Source: Suillus spraguei
Lineage: Eukaryota; Basidiomycota; Agaricomycetes; Boletales; Suillaceae
Assembly (NCBI GenBank): GCA_016800925.1
Contig: JABCPU010000010.1
Coordinates: 372,001-436,000, forward strand
Direction of reading: 5' to 3'
DNA length: 64,000 nt
Shown piece by piece: positions 9,911 to 22,053 of the stretch. Numbering within the stretch: position 1 is the stretch's first letter; every line of letters starts with the position of its first letter. The notes below the pieces were generated by a model. The model worked only from the letters and a program-made list of their open reading frames with translations, searched no databases and was not told where the DNA came from. A program made the translations under genes and the position numbers.

Positions 9911-12900
9911 CTAAGTAGGAATCCGCATGTCCCTCCTACGTTCCACTGGCCGCTGCACACTTTCCAACACTCGCAATTTCTCTGCATTCACAACATCCTG
10001 CTTTGCTTGAGCAATGACCGCACTCGGCAGTAATTCGGGTAAAAGCTCTCCATCTAGAGCCCGGGACAGCTGCACACGAATCAAATAAGCATGGTTCAAA
10101 GACGAGACAGATGAGCATGCCTTGCTAAATGCCGAGTTACGTCTTCTAGAGTCACACAAGCGATTCAGCATTACTACATACGGTACGGTGTCCAACCCTA
10201 TAGGTGAGCGCGATTGGAGCACAAAGAGAAATAAGTTTGCTGCGCAAGCCCATATTGTCGTGGCCAGTGGCTGATTGATACTGCGTCAGCACGGGATTCT
10301 TGGGCAGAAATCAAATATCGAATGCTTACCAATAGATCTTCCGAGACACTGTCAACTTTAAAGAGATGGACCAGCGCTTCGAATGGAGGCCACAACTCGT
10401 TCCAAATGGCTTTGCTGCTGGGTGACTCTGCTGTTAGATTAGTAAGCGGCATTTGTGCAAGCAGCAGCCACAACTTGAGAGCTATGAAAGCATGTTCTAC
10501 ATCTGCCATAGCAGATTCAGGTGTTGTCCCTTCAAGCACATATGTGCCCAAGCACTTGTAATATGCCGGTGTGAAGACATTCAGCTGCGATAATAAGACT
10601 TGGATGTGGGTGTCAGCAGGGTCGCTAAGCACACCAAGCAGCAGAATATTCCAAGCACGGACAACTGTGCTAGCTTGTATAGATTTCTGATGAGGTTCAT
10701 TAAGTTCGGGTCTACGATGTGAATCAAACGCTTACCTCGAAACCTTCGGCAATCATCTCTGAAAGCGACGCGTGCCCAACATCTACAGCATAGAGAACCA
10801 ATCGCGAAACAGAAATCGAGGCAGATAACTCCGCGCTTGACTCGGAAGTTATCCAGGCATTATTGTGTAGAAAATAAAGTCCACTGCATGCCACTTGTCG
10901 TAGTCCAACGATTCGGACATTAGTGCAGAGAATTGTCTGAGCCAATGATCAGATCATGAAGCACATCTTCTGAAAAAAAATAATTACCTCAACGATCGCA
11001 TTCAATGTAGAAGGCGTGACTCGTGTTCTGGCTCGAAAAACATCCTCCAGCACTTCCAACAAGATGTGTGTTACGCGATTGGTGTTAGAATATACCAAGT
11101 CTTGCGTTGAAGTGTCACTGAGCGAACTGACAGCGTGTGATGCTCGAATTAGACTCTGCTTCTCCATATTGGATCTCGATAATGCAACCCTCAGTACTGT
11201 TTCTGTACACTCCAGGAGATCCTAAAGAAAATATTAAGAATGATCGTTGATTGGTTTGGGTCAAAGACGCTGTATATCTTTTTACCTCCGTATGTGATTT
11301 GTTATACTGCAAAAGGGTTGCAGAAATATACAGCAAGAGATTGGAGTCAAATCCGGCGTTGTTTCCCAGAGCAGATGCTCGGCGTGCCGTCACCGTAAGC
11401 CAACTTATGAGGTCTGCCAATCCAATTGGCACGAGTGGTAGAAGTGTGGGGAACATCTCTTACCTTTGATTATCCATTTGCTGAGCCCTTCAAAGTAAAC
11501 CGATTCTGTGTATCCCTTCACGTTCAATGCAATATTATGATTGATCTTCCAATCTGCGTCTGGAGGTTGTGTCACGACACTCTGCAAAAGGACTTCTCGC
11601 AGAGTTTCCCGCGACGATGGTACCCTACGGGACTCATCTTCTATGATGGATTTTATTACAATGAAAAAATCCGAGCCCAGCGGGCGCTTAAATGCGTGTT
11701 GATCAGTTTGAGCACTCCAAGCATGCGGATAGCATACTTTACAGAGACTACAGAAAACTCCACCTGGTGCCAATCTGAGCCAGAGGTTGTTACCAGGTAG
11801 GGAACGAACAGTGAAAGGCACCTTACGTGACAAGGGTGTTTTCGATAAATGATTTCGCTTGAGTGACTAACATATCTTCTGTGTTATGTTTCAACAATGC
11901 AATCAGTGCAACGGCACGTTCGATTGATTCACTATAGGCAACTTTATATCAGTTATTAACGAATTTGAAAGGTATACCCCACTCACGTCACTAGCGCGCC
12001 GGATATGGCAGACCCCCTTTTGATGTATGTCTCTATCACAGATAATGCCACGTGACGCAAGTCATAGCTCACGTCAACCAACAAGAAGTCTAAGGTCTTC
12101 TTCAATGCCTTGCGGAGTAGAACGTCGAGATGTCTGAGCGCAGGACTATCGAAGTCATGCTTATAAATCATTGCCATCAGTGCTTCCAGCAAGCTCTTCA
12201 AGGTAAGAGCTGGGAGCTCGAGTGGTTCGTCTATGGCACAGAAAGTATTCAGCACGACATCTATCCAAATGGACCCGATAAGCACCCGACAAGGTTTGTC
12301 GTCTTCGGTGAACGAGCTATTCATAAGGGAGGGTGGCAGGTGAAATGGATGGGGGGCATCTAGGATGCGTGCAAACTCGTTCACACACAACAAAGACTGT
12401 CGTGGAATCCCACTAAAGCCATCCAAGTGGACTGAGAATGCCCGCCCGGTAAATGCAGAGACCATCTGCGCCTCACTAAAGCCAATCATTTTGGCCAGAT
12501 ATAGCTTGAACTTCAGGCATGACGTGAGGTCGATCTCGACTCCGTTTTTCATCATGCGCAATCCAAGCAATGCAATTGATATCTGTTCGAGGAGTCAAAC
12601 AAACAATGACGACGCAGCAGCCCCTCGCACCTGGATGGAGTGAATTTCTGAATGTGAATCTTGCAGGTGGGCATCATTTTGAGTCTTCAATCCGTGGATT
12701 TCCTGCCGCTATGTGTGATCAGCGGAATACTTGATTCGAAAATTTTGACGAACAAGATGAGCAACCGCAGGGCCATCTTCATCGTTGCTGTTATGTTGCA
12801 GGTGATCGTATTCAAGTAGTGTCTCGATAACTGTGCTCCAGGAGAGCACTATATCAAATTTATACATATTATTAGTGGAATTAAGTCGTAAAAATGAATG

Positions 12901-15900
12901 TTACCTCTCCACGTCGGGAAGTGTGACTGGAGCTGAAGGAGAAAAGAGACCAGGCGGAGACGCTTTGATGTAGGTAGGCATGGAAAGGCATCATTCCAAC
13001 ATGATGCAATGGCATCCAAATGGGCCGAAAGCAATGTCTGCAACCAAGTGTCAACTGCTGTCCTGACTTCTTCCTATTGGTAAGGGTTGCATCAGTCGGG
13101 TGCTGACAAAATAAATTGCTGTCGGCATACCTTCTCGTCGATCCAGAGCGGTTCAAATGCATGGTAGAAGAGGTCGACGACGCTGTGTTTCCAGGGCCGA
13201 TCTTTAATCACAAAGTCTGGACTAGTAATGTCTAGTACCATGCGAAAGAATCTGTCCACGGCCAGGAGTCTAGTTGCAAGTAGATCATTCGCATCCACAA
13301 GGCAACGAGAATGTAAATACCTAATGTTCCACGCTACTGTTAGCCCGCTCATCAAGGACATGAACTCATAAAACGACTGTGGATCAACAATCAATATTCT
13401 AAGGAATAGGGTGGTCCTAATGCCTGCGATCTCATGATGCTGGATCCCGTAAAATTGCCAGATACTGTGATAGGGAAGAGTCGTATGGCCCATCATAAAC
13501 TTAAGAAACAATTGTGCATACCATGGATATAGGGTACTTCCATTGCGCAACACGAAGTTGTCAATCTCATGTGGCTCAAGAAGCGAAGCGTGCATAATAA
13601 AAGAGTGTAGGAATTTTGCAATGAGACAGACGACTTGTTCCATGCCGATGGCAACGAGAGTACTGAGAACAAGCATCAGTTCGCCATTAATGATAATTGG
13701 GTCGATAGCTTGAGCGACGCGTGTATTCTGCTTTCTCCTAGTGTTCGGTTAGCTTGAAACCACGAGCCAAATGTGGTCGATCTAACTTGCCTTGAAGGAA
13801 GATTTTTGATATCTGCTTCTGTTATCATTTCGTTCGAGGTAAGCATGGCACGATCACATCCGTAAAGCAATAAGCAAGTAGCGAGGGATTGCCTAATGAA
13901 CGTCAATGCACTTCGATCATGCATGTTGTCAGTACTGATGCAGCATAAAGTAGCAGTATCCGGAAGCCCACCATGAAGTATTGTCGCTTGAGGATCGAAG
14001 AGCACTCTTGATAGCAGGCTGTAGGCTGACGATCATAGTTGAGATCAATTTCTGTAGATCTTGTCGGCCTGTCGACTTCGTCCACACGGATAGTAAGGTT
14101 GCTTCAGCAAAGACCGAGGCCTGCTTCAAGGTCACAAGCCCTTTCCGCGACAGTTCGCTGTACTCGACAAATATTGGTATGTTGATGTCGACACCCGAAC
14201 GAGCAAATAACCTTAGCCAGCGGAGGCTGTCCAAAAGTCCGTTTTCTTTAGCTACCCGTCGAATCATGCCCCATGGATCAGATAGCTTCACTACGTGCCC
14301 ATCGACTTGCGCAAAAATCTGGTCGACAAATGTGGTGTGGCGAGATGTGTTCTCAGCTGAATCTTGATTGAGGAGACGTTGCAGAATTGGAAGAGACTTG
14401 GGATTAATGAACATTAGTCACTGAGTTAATGACTATCACACCCCCATACCGCTGTATCAAGCACCTCAGGTTCGAGTGTCTGAAGCCACAAGAAAAATAA
14501 ATCATCAAGCGCTGTGAAGTCGACTGAGGCTTTGCATATTCTTATTATAAAGCGCAGTGATCTTTCCGCGGTCGACGGCGACTGTCAGGACTCTAAATCA
14601 GTTTGCAAACTATACATTCATAGGAATGGCACGGACTTCGTGTGCGTTGAGACACGAGCGTTCGGGACGCGAAGCAATATCCTGGATATTGTCAAATAAT
14701 AATCGGACATAGGCGGAAAAATCTTGATTATGTAGTGCTAGAAGCCATCGAGCAACATATCTTGAAAGTAGAGAACGCCTGGCTGCGACATAGTCTCCGC
14801 CATTATTGACAGAATTATTTGGTGCGCGACGCACGTCATGAGTTATTGGCCACACAGGAGCATCGGATCCGTTCCTAATACCTGGGAGATTAATCCCTTG
14901 TGGGATGAAGTCACGAAGAATCTTCGCCAAGCTGTCATCCTGGAAAACAAGGTCAATCATGTGCCAGCTGTCAAAGAACTAGTTTACCTCAGCAAAGATC
15001 CAGGATAATATAGCATATGATAACCTGCGTAGGGCATAATCCGATGCTAGCCCGCTGGGCCAGAAGCGCCTCACCAAGAGCAAGAAGCCACACTCGTTGA
15101 CTGAAAGGTCCAAATCTGAAAGACAAGCCTCAATAGCGGACACTAGTGTCTCCACATCAACGGACAAGTCAAAGCCAAGTGGCAGTGGGAAGTAACAGTG
15201 TTGGCTTGATTTTTCAGGCTCGGGTACACACGTAAGGAAATCTGCACATGTGAAGAAGCCAAGTTTGTGAAGATGAGAAAGACAGTGACGCGCAGGGCCC
15301 TCGGACAATATATTGAATTCGTATCCTAGGGAATTACGGAGATGCCCCAACGTGATGACCTCGAACGGATGACGTGCTGCATGATTGCAATCCTGTGTCG
15401 TCATATTTTCGCCAGGTACGCGCAAGTCTGACCAAGCACCTGACGGCGGAGTTTGTACATCGTACGATGACTTGATAATGGAGGCGATATAAGATAAAGT
15501 TGACCAATCAAACATGATCGCCGAAGAGGATGGATTGTGTCGGTTTGCCTCCAGGTATTCGCCGAGGGTCGCAGAGACAGGCAGTTTTCCAGAGGATAAG
15601 TAAGCTTCGTAAAGTTCAACCAGAAATTGTAGCTCGAATCCATTGGCTGTATCTTCATGACTGTCTGATGCTAGGACAAACGAGCCGAGGGCAAGTCCAT
15701 TGTTATAGATTTGCAGCTGCGTCCAGAGCATGGCAGATGATACAGAGATATCCTCGAAACTCCGCTTCCCCAGGTCTTCGGAGGAGAGGAAGAGATCCCC
15801 ATAGTAGTCCGCAAATGTGCGGCTGATGCTATCCAATGATACTGACATGTGAACGGAACTGATAACTACAATTCCACAGACCGCAAGCGGTCTATCGAGG

Positions 15901-17942
15901 CACGTGAGATGCATAAAAAGTTTGCATGTCGTACAGTGAAACGCCTGACAACCCCATATCGGCAGAAAACAATGAAAGCAAATGGGCAGGGTAAAGAGAT
16001 TAACGTGTCTGAAAATATGTTGAGCTCGTTTCACAGTAATGAGGTCGGCATCCCGCTTAGATGGGGGAATGAGGCAGAAGCGGTGAACGGCCAATTTCCG
16101 TGTTCCCAAATCGGACGCCGCAGTGTACTGATGATGAACATTGCCTTCCGGGTAGTCATAGCAATCGAAGTGCACAGCGCACATGCATCCACAGCAGAGA
16201 AGTCCAAACCCCATGATGGAGGAAGCACATGATTGACAAGAACTTGAACAAGCTTCGTCAAATGCCGACGGCCGCTGTGACTGTTGAAATCTCCATGGTA
16301 CAAAATCGTGCACACACGAAGTGCTTGATTGCAATGGAGGATTGGGTGTGCTCCCTGTCCAACATTGATCTCCCAGACCAAAGACAGGTAAGGACTTGCT
16401 GATGACAATATGCCCAAGAGCCCGTGGCCAAAAAGTTGCCAGCAAGCATAGAGCAGCGCGGCGACTCTGAGGTACATGATATGCTATCACTTCCAATACA
16501 TCCAAATATGAGTCTGGCTTAGAGCTGATTATAGTATCAAGCAGCCGACATAAATTATACGTGGGTGGAAACGAAGTAGTGGTGTCGATGTTTTCTAAAA
16601 TAGCGGCCAACAGCGGAGCAGTTATGGAGGCCAGGTAATATACGGGCAAAGGATGGAGAGGTGCATTTGTGGCCTGAATACGGGGATGAATCGCAGAACC
16701 GAGAGACGCCCAAGGCTGCCACGAAGCTGTCTGGTGAGATGAAGTCTCTTCATCATCAAGGGCCATTTCAACTTGAATAGAAACAGGGTTTCCTCTGCCA
16801 TGACTAACGACAACTAGGTCTTTTGCTGTCGGTAAATTCCCCATCATCCAAATTCATCTGATCGAACGTACCCGGAATATCTGTAGACACATATCCCCTG
16901 GTTCGATTTAAATCCTCGAACACCCCCTTGAGGATCACATTGTCGAAAAAGGACAGCAAACGCGGATGCATCTCGCTCTGAAATGTCCCGAATGCAGGAA
17001 GAACCGCAAACGCAATACGGGAGATTATTGATGGTTCGTTGGAGTGGACATATGCAAGAAACTGGGCAACGTCAAGGCACACTGATTGCAGTGCGTTTGG
17101 AGGCTTCGATGGTCTGGGCGAAGAAATTTGAAAGCGACAGTCTTCCGATATCACTGAAGAAAGGATGGAGATGCACAGTGTTATAAGCGAGGCAGCTTGC
17201 GAGTGTCCCTTTGACGAAGGCGAACGAGATCTCGAGCGCCCTCCGCTGATGCTACTGCTTCTCACAGAGCCACGAATGGTGAATGGTAATGGTTTGGTGG
17301 ATTGTTTAGTATCTGTATCCAGATCAGAAGCTCTATGCGAGTTTTAGCGATGATTCGGCTAGCTGGAACAATAATTTCATACCCTTGGTCAAATACCTGC
17401 CACCCCTGCGAAGCAGAAAATAGTAATACTTCTTTCAATTGGACCATGAGGTCAAAAGTGGTTTCAGAAGAGAAAATGACGTAGTCACTCCCTTCATCGT
17501 CACTATCTTCCTTCATAGATTGCAAGCGTTTGTTTGACTTCTGTTTAACTACATTGCGTACTGCTCCAATTACGTGACTGAAACCTGCCTCAGTCGATGG
17601 AGTAGTATGAACATTTAACGCATCCAAAATTGGGGGAGGACGCATTCTGGAAAAGAGCTGGTCAAGAAGCAACCCTACCAGCTTTTTCGACTCCTCTCTG
17701 GCATGATTTACAGAGTCATTTTGCGACAATGCCATTCTGGCTAATTGGGCTGAAGGAGAATATTTGTCTGCGTTGGGTGAGAGCGGAATGTAAAATGACG
17801 GTGAGGGTGTAAGGCTGGCACTACTCCTCCCTCCAGGTGAGCCATCGTAACATGACTTGATATGTGATGGAGGAGTGAGAGACTCAGTGTCAACACGAAG
17901 TAACGGAGTAAACGGCTTGGTAGATCGAGTTGGCGTGGCCAT
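9911..17942 (-). CDS. Giant C1-zinc-finger protein of unknown function
   Basis: One 8-kb gene, start 17942 (MATPTRSTKPFTPLLRVDTE), stop 9911. About fifteen or more successive open blocks on this strand, separated by short introns, add up to well over 2,000 residues. The N-terminal ~150 residues are Ser/Pro-rich and disordered. A long exon (about 14,979-16,847) holds two cysteine clusters. The second, ICFHCFLPIWGCQAFHCTTC followed by KLFMHLTC, fits the C1-type core CX2C-X12-CX2C-X4-HX2C; the first (CQSC...CCGCMCAVHFDC) is a related finger. The remainder is hydrophobic and helical in character, like an ARM/HEAT-type solenoid, with no catalytic motif seen. A scaffold or signalling role is only a guess. 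Fungal relatives of the channel regulators UNC79/UNC80 are one untested possibility. Internal splice sites were not all resolved, and two adjacent genes cannot be fully excluded. Confidence 0.7.
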
Positions 17943-18115
17943 GGCGGCCTAATAGACCTAATAGATTCGATAGAAACTCGTCTTATTGGTGAACCGAGTT
18001 GTATAATGAGTCATCACACCCCACTGCACAGCCACGGCAATACGTACTTAATCCCCCCTGGCAGATTGATTGCCTGTATCTCAGCGCTCCATTCACGAAT
18101 CACGCGCACGGCTCG

Positions 18116-19943
18116 ATGAAAACTAGCAGTTCACCATCTTGCAAGAAGATGAAGCAGAAAACTTTAGGCGATTTTCTATTTTCATCCTCTCCGACACCTC
18201 CAACTTCACCCCCAACACCCGGGCCTGTGAAGAAGAGACAGGCAAAGCAGAAGCACAGAATTATTGCTCTTGACTCTGACACAAGTGACAATTTTGCGCA
18301 GGATAGCGATGTTGGCGCTATAAAGTTTGAACCAGAAGTTATCGATGTCAGCGATGAAGACGATTCTCCACGCCGACCGAGTACTAGACGGCTCAAGAAA
18401 TCCCTCATTGTCACAGACAGTTTGCCAGATGTGGCAGCAAGTGATGACTCTCTGGAGGATCGTATTGGCATACCTATCCGATGGAAAGGGGACAATAAGG
18501 GGAAGAGGAAGAGGAAGAGGACAGCAATAGCAGATTCTGACGATGAATCTCAACCACGCAAACGAAAGTTAGTCAAAGGCGCCAGACCTCCAAGTCCTGA
18601 AGGAAGTATAATCGATGAAGTCGATGAGAATGGTAAGGTCTATCTACTTTCTCCTTGCAGTGCTATATCTGCTTCCACAGATATCATTGAGTCCCGTCTT
18701 CGCGCTCGTGACAAGAAAACAACATTTCAAAAACGTCTCGAGAAGTTGAAGAGTGGGTCAATACCCCTGACGCATGAAATTCCATCTCATTGAATATTCT
18801 TTAAGGTCTCAAGGGCAAGAAACGCTCAGAGATAACCCTTGAGCTTGAATCCTCAGAGTCGGACGCCGAGCTATCGGAAGGCTCGATAGTGCGACCCTTT
18901 AAGGGTGCGCGACCAGATCGTAGTCAAGAATCTGAGTCCTCTAGTGGGGAACATGAACATGCAGACCAAGATGACGACTTTATCGTTGAAGATGACGAAC
19001 ATGGGGTTTTGACTACGCAACTACCCATCGCTTTTAGCATGAACACCCATCAAGATCTCGCCCACCAATTTAAAATCGTCTGCCAGTTATTTGTTCACGT
19101 GGCTGTTCGTTCTCCTTCTGACAGACGCCCATTCATGAAGAAGATGATGGAAAGTATGCATATTCATCATCACTCAAAGGACAACACTAATACGGACTGC
19201 AGCACAGGAATATTTCTCTGTCCCACTTCAGGTAGCACGACGAAAATTATCTGGGATGAAAGACTCTTTGGTCACATCCTCGGTCTGGAAACCTCAATTC
19301 AAGAGGCCGCTCGAAAGATACCCCAGATTTGAATTAGTACGAATGAAGTTCAGCGTTCCTCAGTGCGAGGCTTGCAATTTAGGTAGGAGAAAATCCACAT
19401 TTATCGGCCGAGTGAGCGGCAAGCCGTATGACAAATACGATTTCGAGGTATGATTTAGCTCGTCCGATTATATTTTACACCACTGATTGCGAGTAGTCCG
19501 AGTCAGAGGATGAGTCATCGAGCTCATCAGACAGTGATTTTCATGATATTGTTCACAAACCTTCTGGCAAACAATTTTATCTTGGCCGCTTCTGCGCAGC
19601 TCGGACACGAGTTTTCCATGAGTTCAGTCACTGGGAGGTAAGATGTCTTCAAAGTATTTTGTTCATTGCTTGACGACTCTAAAACTAGTATCACTTGTAT
19701 CACTCTCTGTTGAGACAGATCGATGAAGTTCTCGATGACAATCGTAGTTTTGTCCGAATCGCTTTTTCAGGTGGCGTCGAACCTCCCAAAAATATGCGAG
19801 ATGCGGATAAAGTGATGGATTGGCTTGACCAGCGCAGATCAATTGAGTTCGAGTGGCAGAGAATTCGAGAGTTGATGGACAAAGCCAGGAATCTCGAAAT
19901 ACGCGCAAAGAGAGGAGGCGATCAGGACGATCAGGACGACTAG
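18116..19943 (+). CDS. DUF4211-domain nuclear protein (CCDC82-like)
   Basis: The N-terminal ~270 residues are low-complexity, with acidic/serine clusters (DSDTSDNFAQDSD, DVSDEDDSPRR) and basic nuclear-signal-like stretches (KGKRKRKRT, QPRKRKLVKG). The C-terminal half matches DUF4211: DDDFIVEDDE, LPIAFSMNTHQDLAHQFKIV, SLVTSSVWKPQFKRPLERYP, the cysteine pair CEACNLGRR, then SGKPYDKYDFE and FYLGRFCAARTRVFHEFSHW. The human relative CCDC82 carries the same domain; molecular function is poorly known. Residues MKQKTLGDFLF near the start resemble a PCNA-interacting motif. Start: the ATG at 18116 is preferred over an in-frame ATG at 17999 because the extra 39 residues look like leader sequence; 18149 is also possible. 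At least five introns. The gene is divergent from the giant gene, whose start is about 170 bp away. Confidence 0.82.
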
Positions 19944-20129
19944 GATATATGTTTTTTTTTTTTCAATATTCATTATCTTTGTTCATGCTGGTATCGTTTA
20001 CTTGAAGGATGCTACAGTCGGGACTAGTACTTGTAAGGGACAGCGCACACAAAATAGGAATATATCTTACCAATATCTCACGGTTTGTCTTTTGCATCCT
20101 CAACCTGTGAACGAACGCATTCAATGTTC

Positions 20130-20963
20130 ATGTCGTACTCACATTACCAGCCAGGGCAGCTTCCAGCGGGGACAACAACATATCCCTATTATCACCCAGG
20201 TCCAGGCGCATTTGCTCACCCTCAGACTCCGGGTTATCCAGCCTACCACCAAGGCTATGCCACAGGTGTGACCGGCTATGGCGCATGGCCATATCCATAC
20301 GCCTATATCCCACAGCAGCCTGCACAAACACCCTCTCAACAGGCAGCGCGGCCCACAGTACAGACAACGGCGCCGCCTGCCGCAACACCTACCCCCACTC
20401 CAATCGCCGCCACTCCGAAGACGACCACATTTACGTCTTATACCCCAACCTATGCCCGAGAAACCGCTCCTACTGCTACTACAGGTGGAGGTACTGGGCG
20501 CAATAGAAAACAGGCAAATTTCAAGGGCCTCTTTTCCAAAGAACGTGCGTCCTGTTAGGTCCTTTCCATTGGCTTTTTAGCCAGATTTATCTAGTGAAAA
20601 ACCTCATGTATGGTTTTGGCGATGATCGTAATCCCGCCAACGACACAGTAAATGTCATGGAAGAAATACTTGTCGAGTTCATTGCAGATGTTGTGCGTGT
20701 CTTCGTTTCTTGGTATTTCGTTATACAGACATGTGAGTACCGAAACTCAAACAAAACATTACTTGGGGGCATAGTGTCAAACTGCTGGTGGTCCACAACG
20801 GAAAACACGATTGTCTATTGAAGACCTCCGTCGAGCTTTGTCGAGGCTGGCAGATGCAAAAAAGCTGGCCCGTATGGAGGAATTGTTGTTCATGCAGGAG
20901 GATATCAAACGTGCTCGGGCCCAGTTTGAGGAATCGGACATCACACAGTCAAAGGAGTACTAG
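20130..20963 (+). CDS. TAF13: TFIID subunit TAF13 with a long low-complexity N-terminus
   Basis: TAF13 is a histone-fold protein that pairs with TAF11 in TFIID, the complex that places RNA polymerase II at promoters. Exons: 20130-20544, 20595-20692 and 20775-20963. The splices join FKGLFSKE to LKNLMYGFGDDRNP, then VMEEILVEFIADV to CQTAGGPQRKTRLSIEDLRR, and on to LARMEELLFMQEDIKRARAQ. This is the complete TAF13 histone fold. The first ~130 residues are an unusual stretch rich in Tyr, Pro, Thr, Gln and Gly (for example YPYYHPGPGAFAHPQTPGYP) with few charges, resembling a prion-like domain. Human TAF13 is about 124 residues; this protein is nearly twice that. An ATG two codons upstream (20124) is an equally possible start. 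Confidence 0.9.
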
Positions 20964-21201
20964 GGAAATTATTATTTCAGTAGTGCTGTCTTATTTTCTA
21001 CATCATCGTTCTACATCTGTATTTTTATATCTTGGTACCAGACTAACTCACCGATGCCAACATCGCACGGTGTCTCCGCTCCCGCAACATTACTTTCTTG
21101 CAGTTATGAAGATGCTGCCGAGAACTAGGTGTTGAGGTTTCACTGAAACCGATCACTCCACTTGCCATGACTCAATGGCGACTGAGGCTACGATAGCCCG
21201 G

Positions 21202-21864
21202 TTACTCTTCCATTGCTTCCGGTTCTTCGTTATTGGCTTGTTCTCCAGCTTCTGCAGAAGAGGCTCGTTGAGCCGTACGACCTTGCACGCCTAGGGAATA
21301 TCAGTGAAACAACACTAACATCAGCCAATTTGCTAACCTCCACTTTGTGCCAATGGCTTTGCGTGTTGTTGTAACCATTCTTCTGATTCCCAGACTGTTG
21401 GAAGAAAGCATTGAGAGGGTCGTAGTAACTTGTACAAATAGCACGTACTAGCTCTATTCCCATCTGGAGGCTGCAAACTTTTCATAGGCTTCGCTTGGTT
21501 GACTTTCAGCACTCTGCCTCGCAACTCATTGAGATCCATATTGTCGATTGCATCCTGTGCATCTGTAGGAGAAGAATATGTCACGAATGCGAAACCGCGA
21601 TGTTTGAATTCTACGGATAGTCAATATATAAATAATTTTTCGTGTTTGTTTGCTTGCCTGTCGGCTTTGATGGATTGGCTGGTGCTGGAGGCAGCTGTAC
21701 TTCAATGATGTCACCTGCGGTTTCGAAGCGTTCAGTGTATGAAGTTGTCGCGAAACAGAACATTTACCGAAAGGTGCAAAATGCTCGTAGATCACCGTCT
21801 CATCGACATCATCCCCAATGCCTCCAATGAAAATGGTCTTCTTACCCTTGGTGCCTTCTTCCAT
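21202..21864 (-). CDS. RRM protein related to the cyclophilin-E (Cyp33) RNA-binding domain
   Basis: A short protein (about 150 residues) with one RNA recognition motif: RNP2 TIFIGGIG near the start, then HFAPFGDIIEVQLPPAP, and RNP1 KHRGFAFVTYSS. Then follow DAIDNMDLNELRGRVLKVNQ and AKPMKS. These features, and the segment WESEEWLQQHAKPL after the RRM, match the N-terminal half of human PPIE/Cyp33, a spliceosome-associated protein. No peptidyl-prolyl isomerase domain follows: the protein ends in an Ala/Glu-rich tail (EPEAMEE). The start is the ATG at 21864. Intron 21611-21657 has a GCAAGC donor and is needed to join KPTE to FKHRG, a second GC-AG intron in this window. It is convergent with TAF13 (about 240 bp between stops). 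Confidence 0.83.
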
Positions 21865-22053
21865 CAACAGCTAATGGTTTGGCGTTAAGCCAAGTCGTAA
21901 AGTTGTTCAATTGATTAGTCAGCGGCTTTAGAATTCAACACAAACAACGGGCCAGGGGTCACAGTGAGACATTTGTACTATCCGTCATCCGTAACATCCG
22001 AGGATGTTGCCATACTTAATGCTGAGTCCTGGTGGCCTTCATTCCCTTCATCT

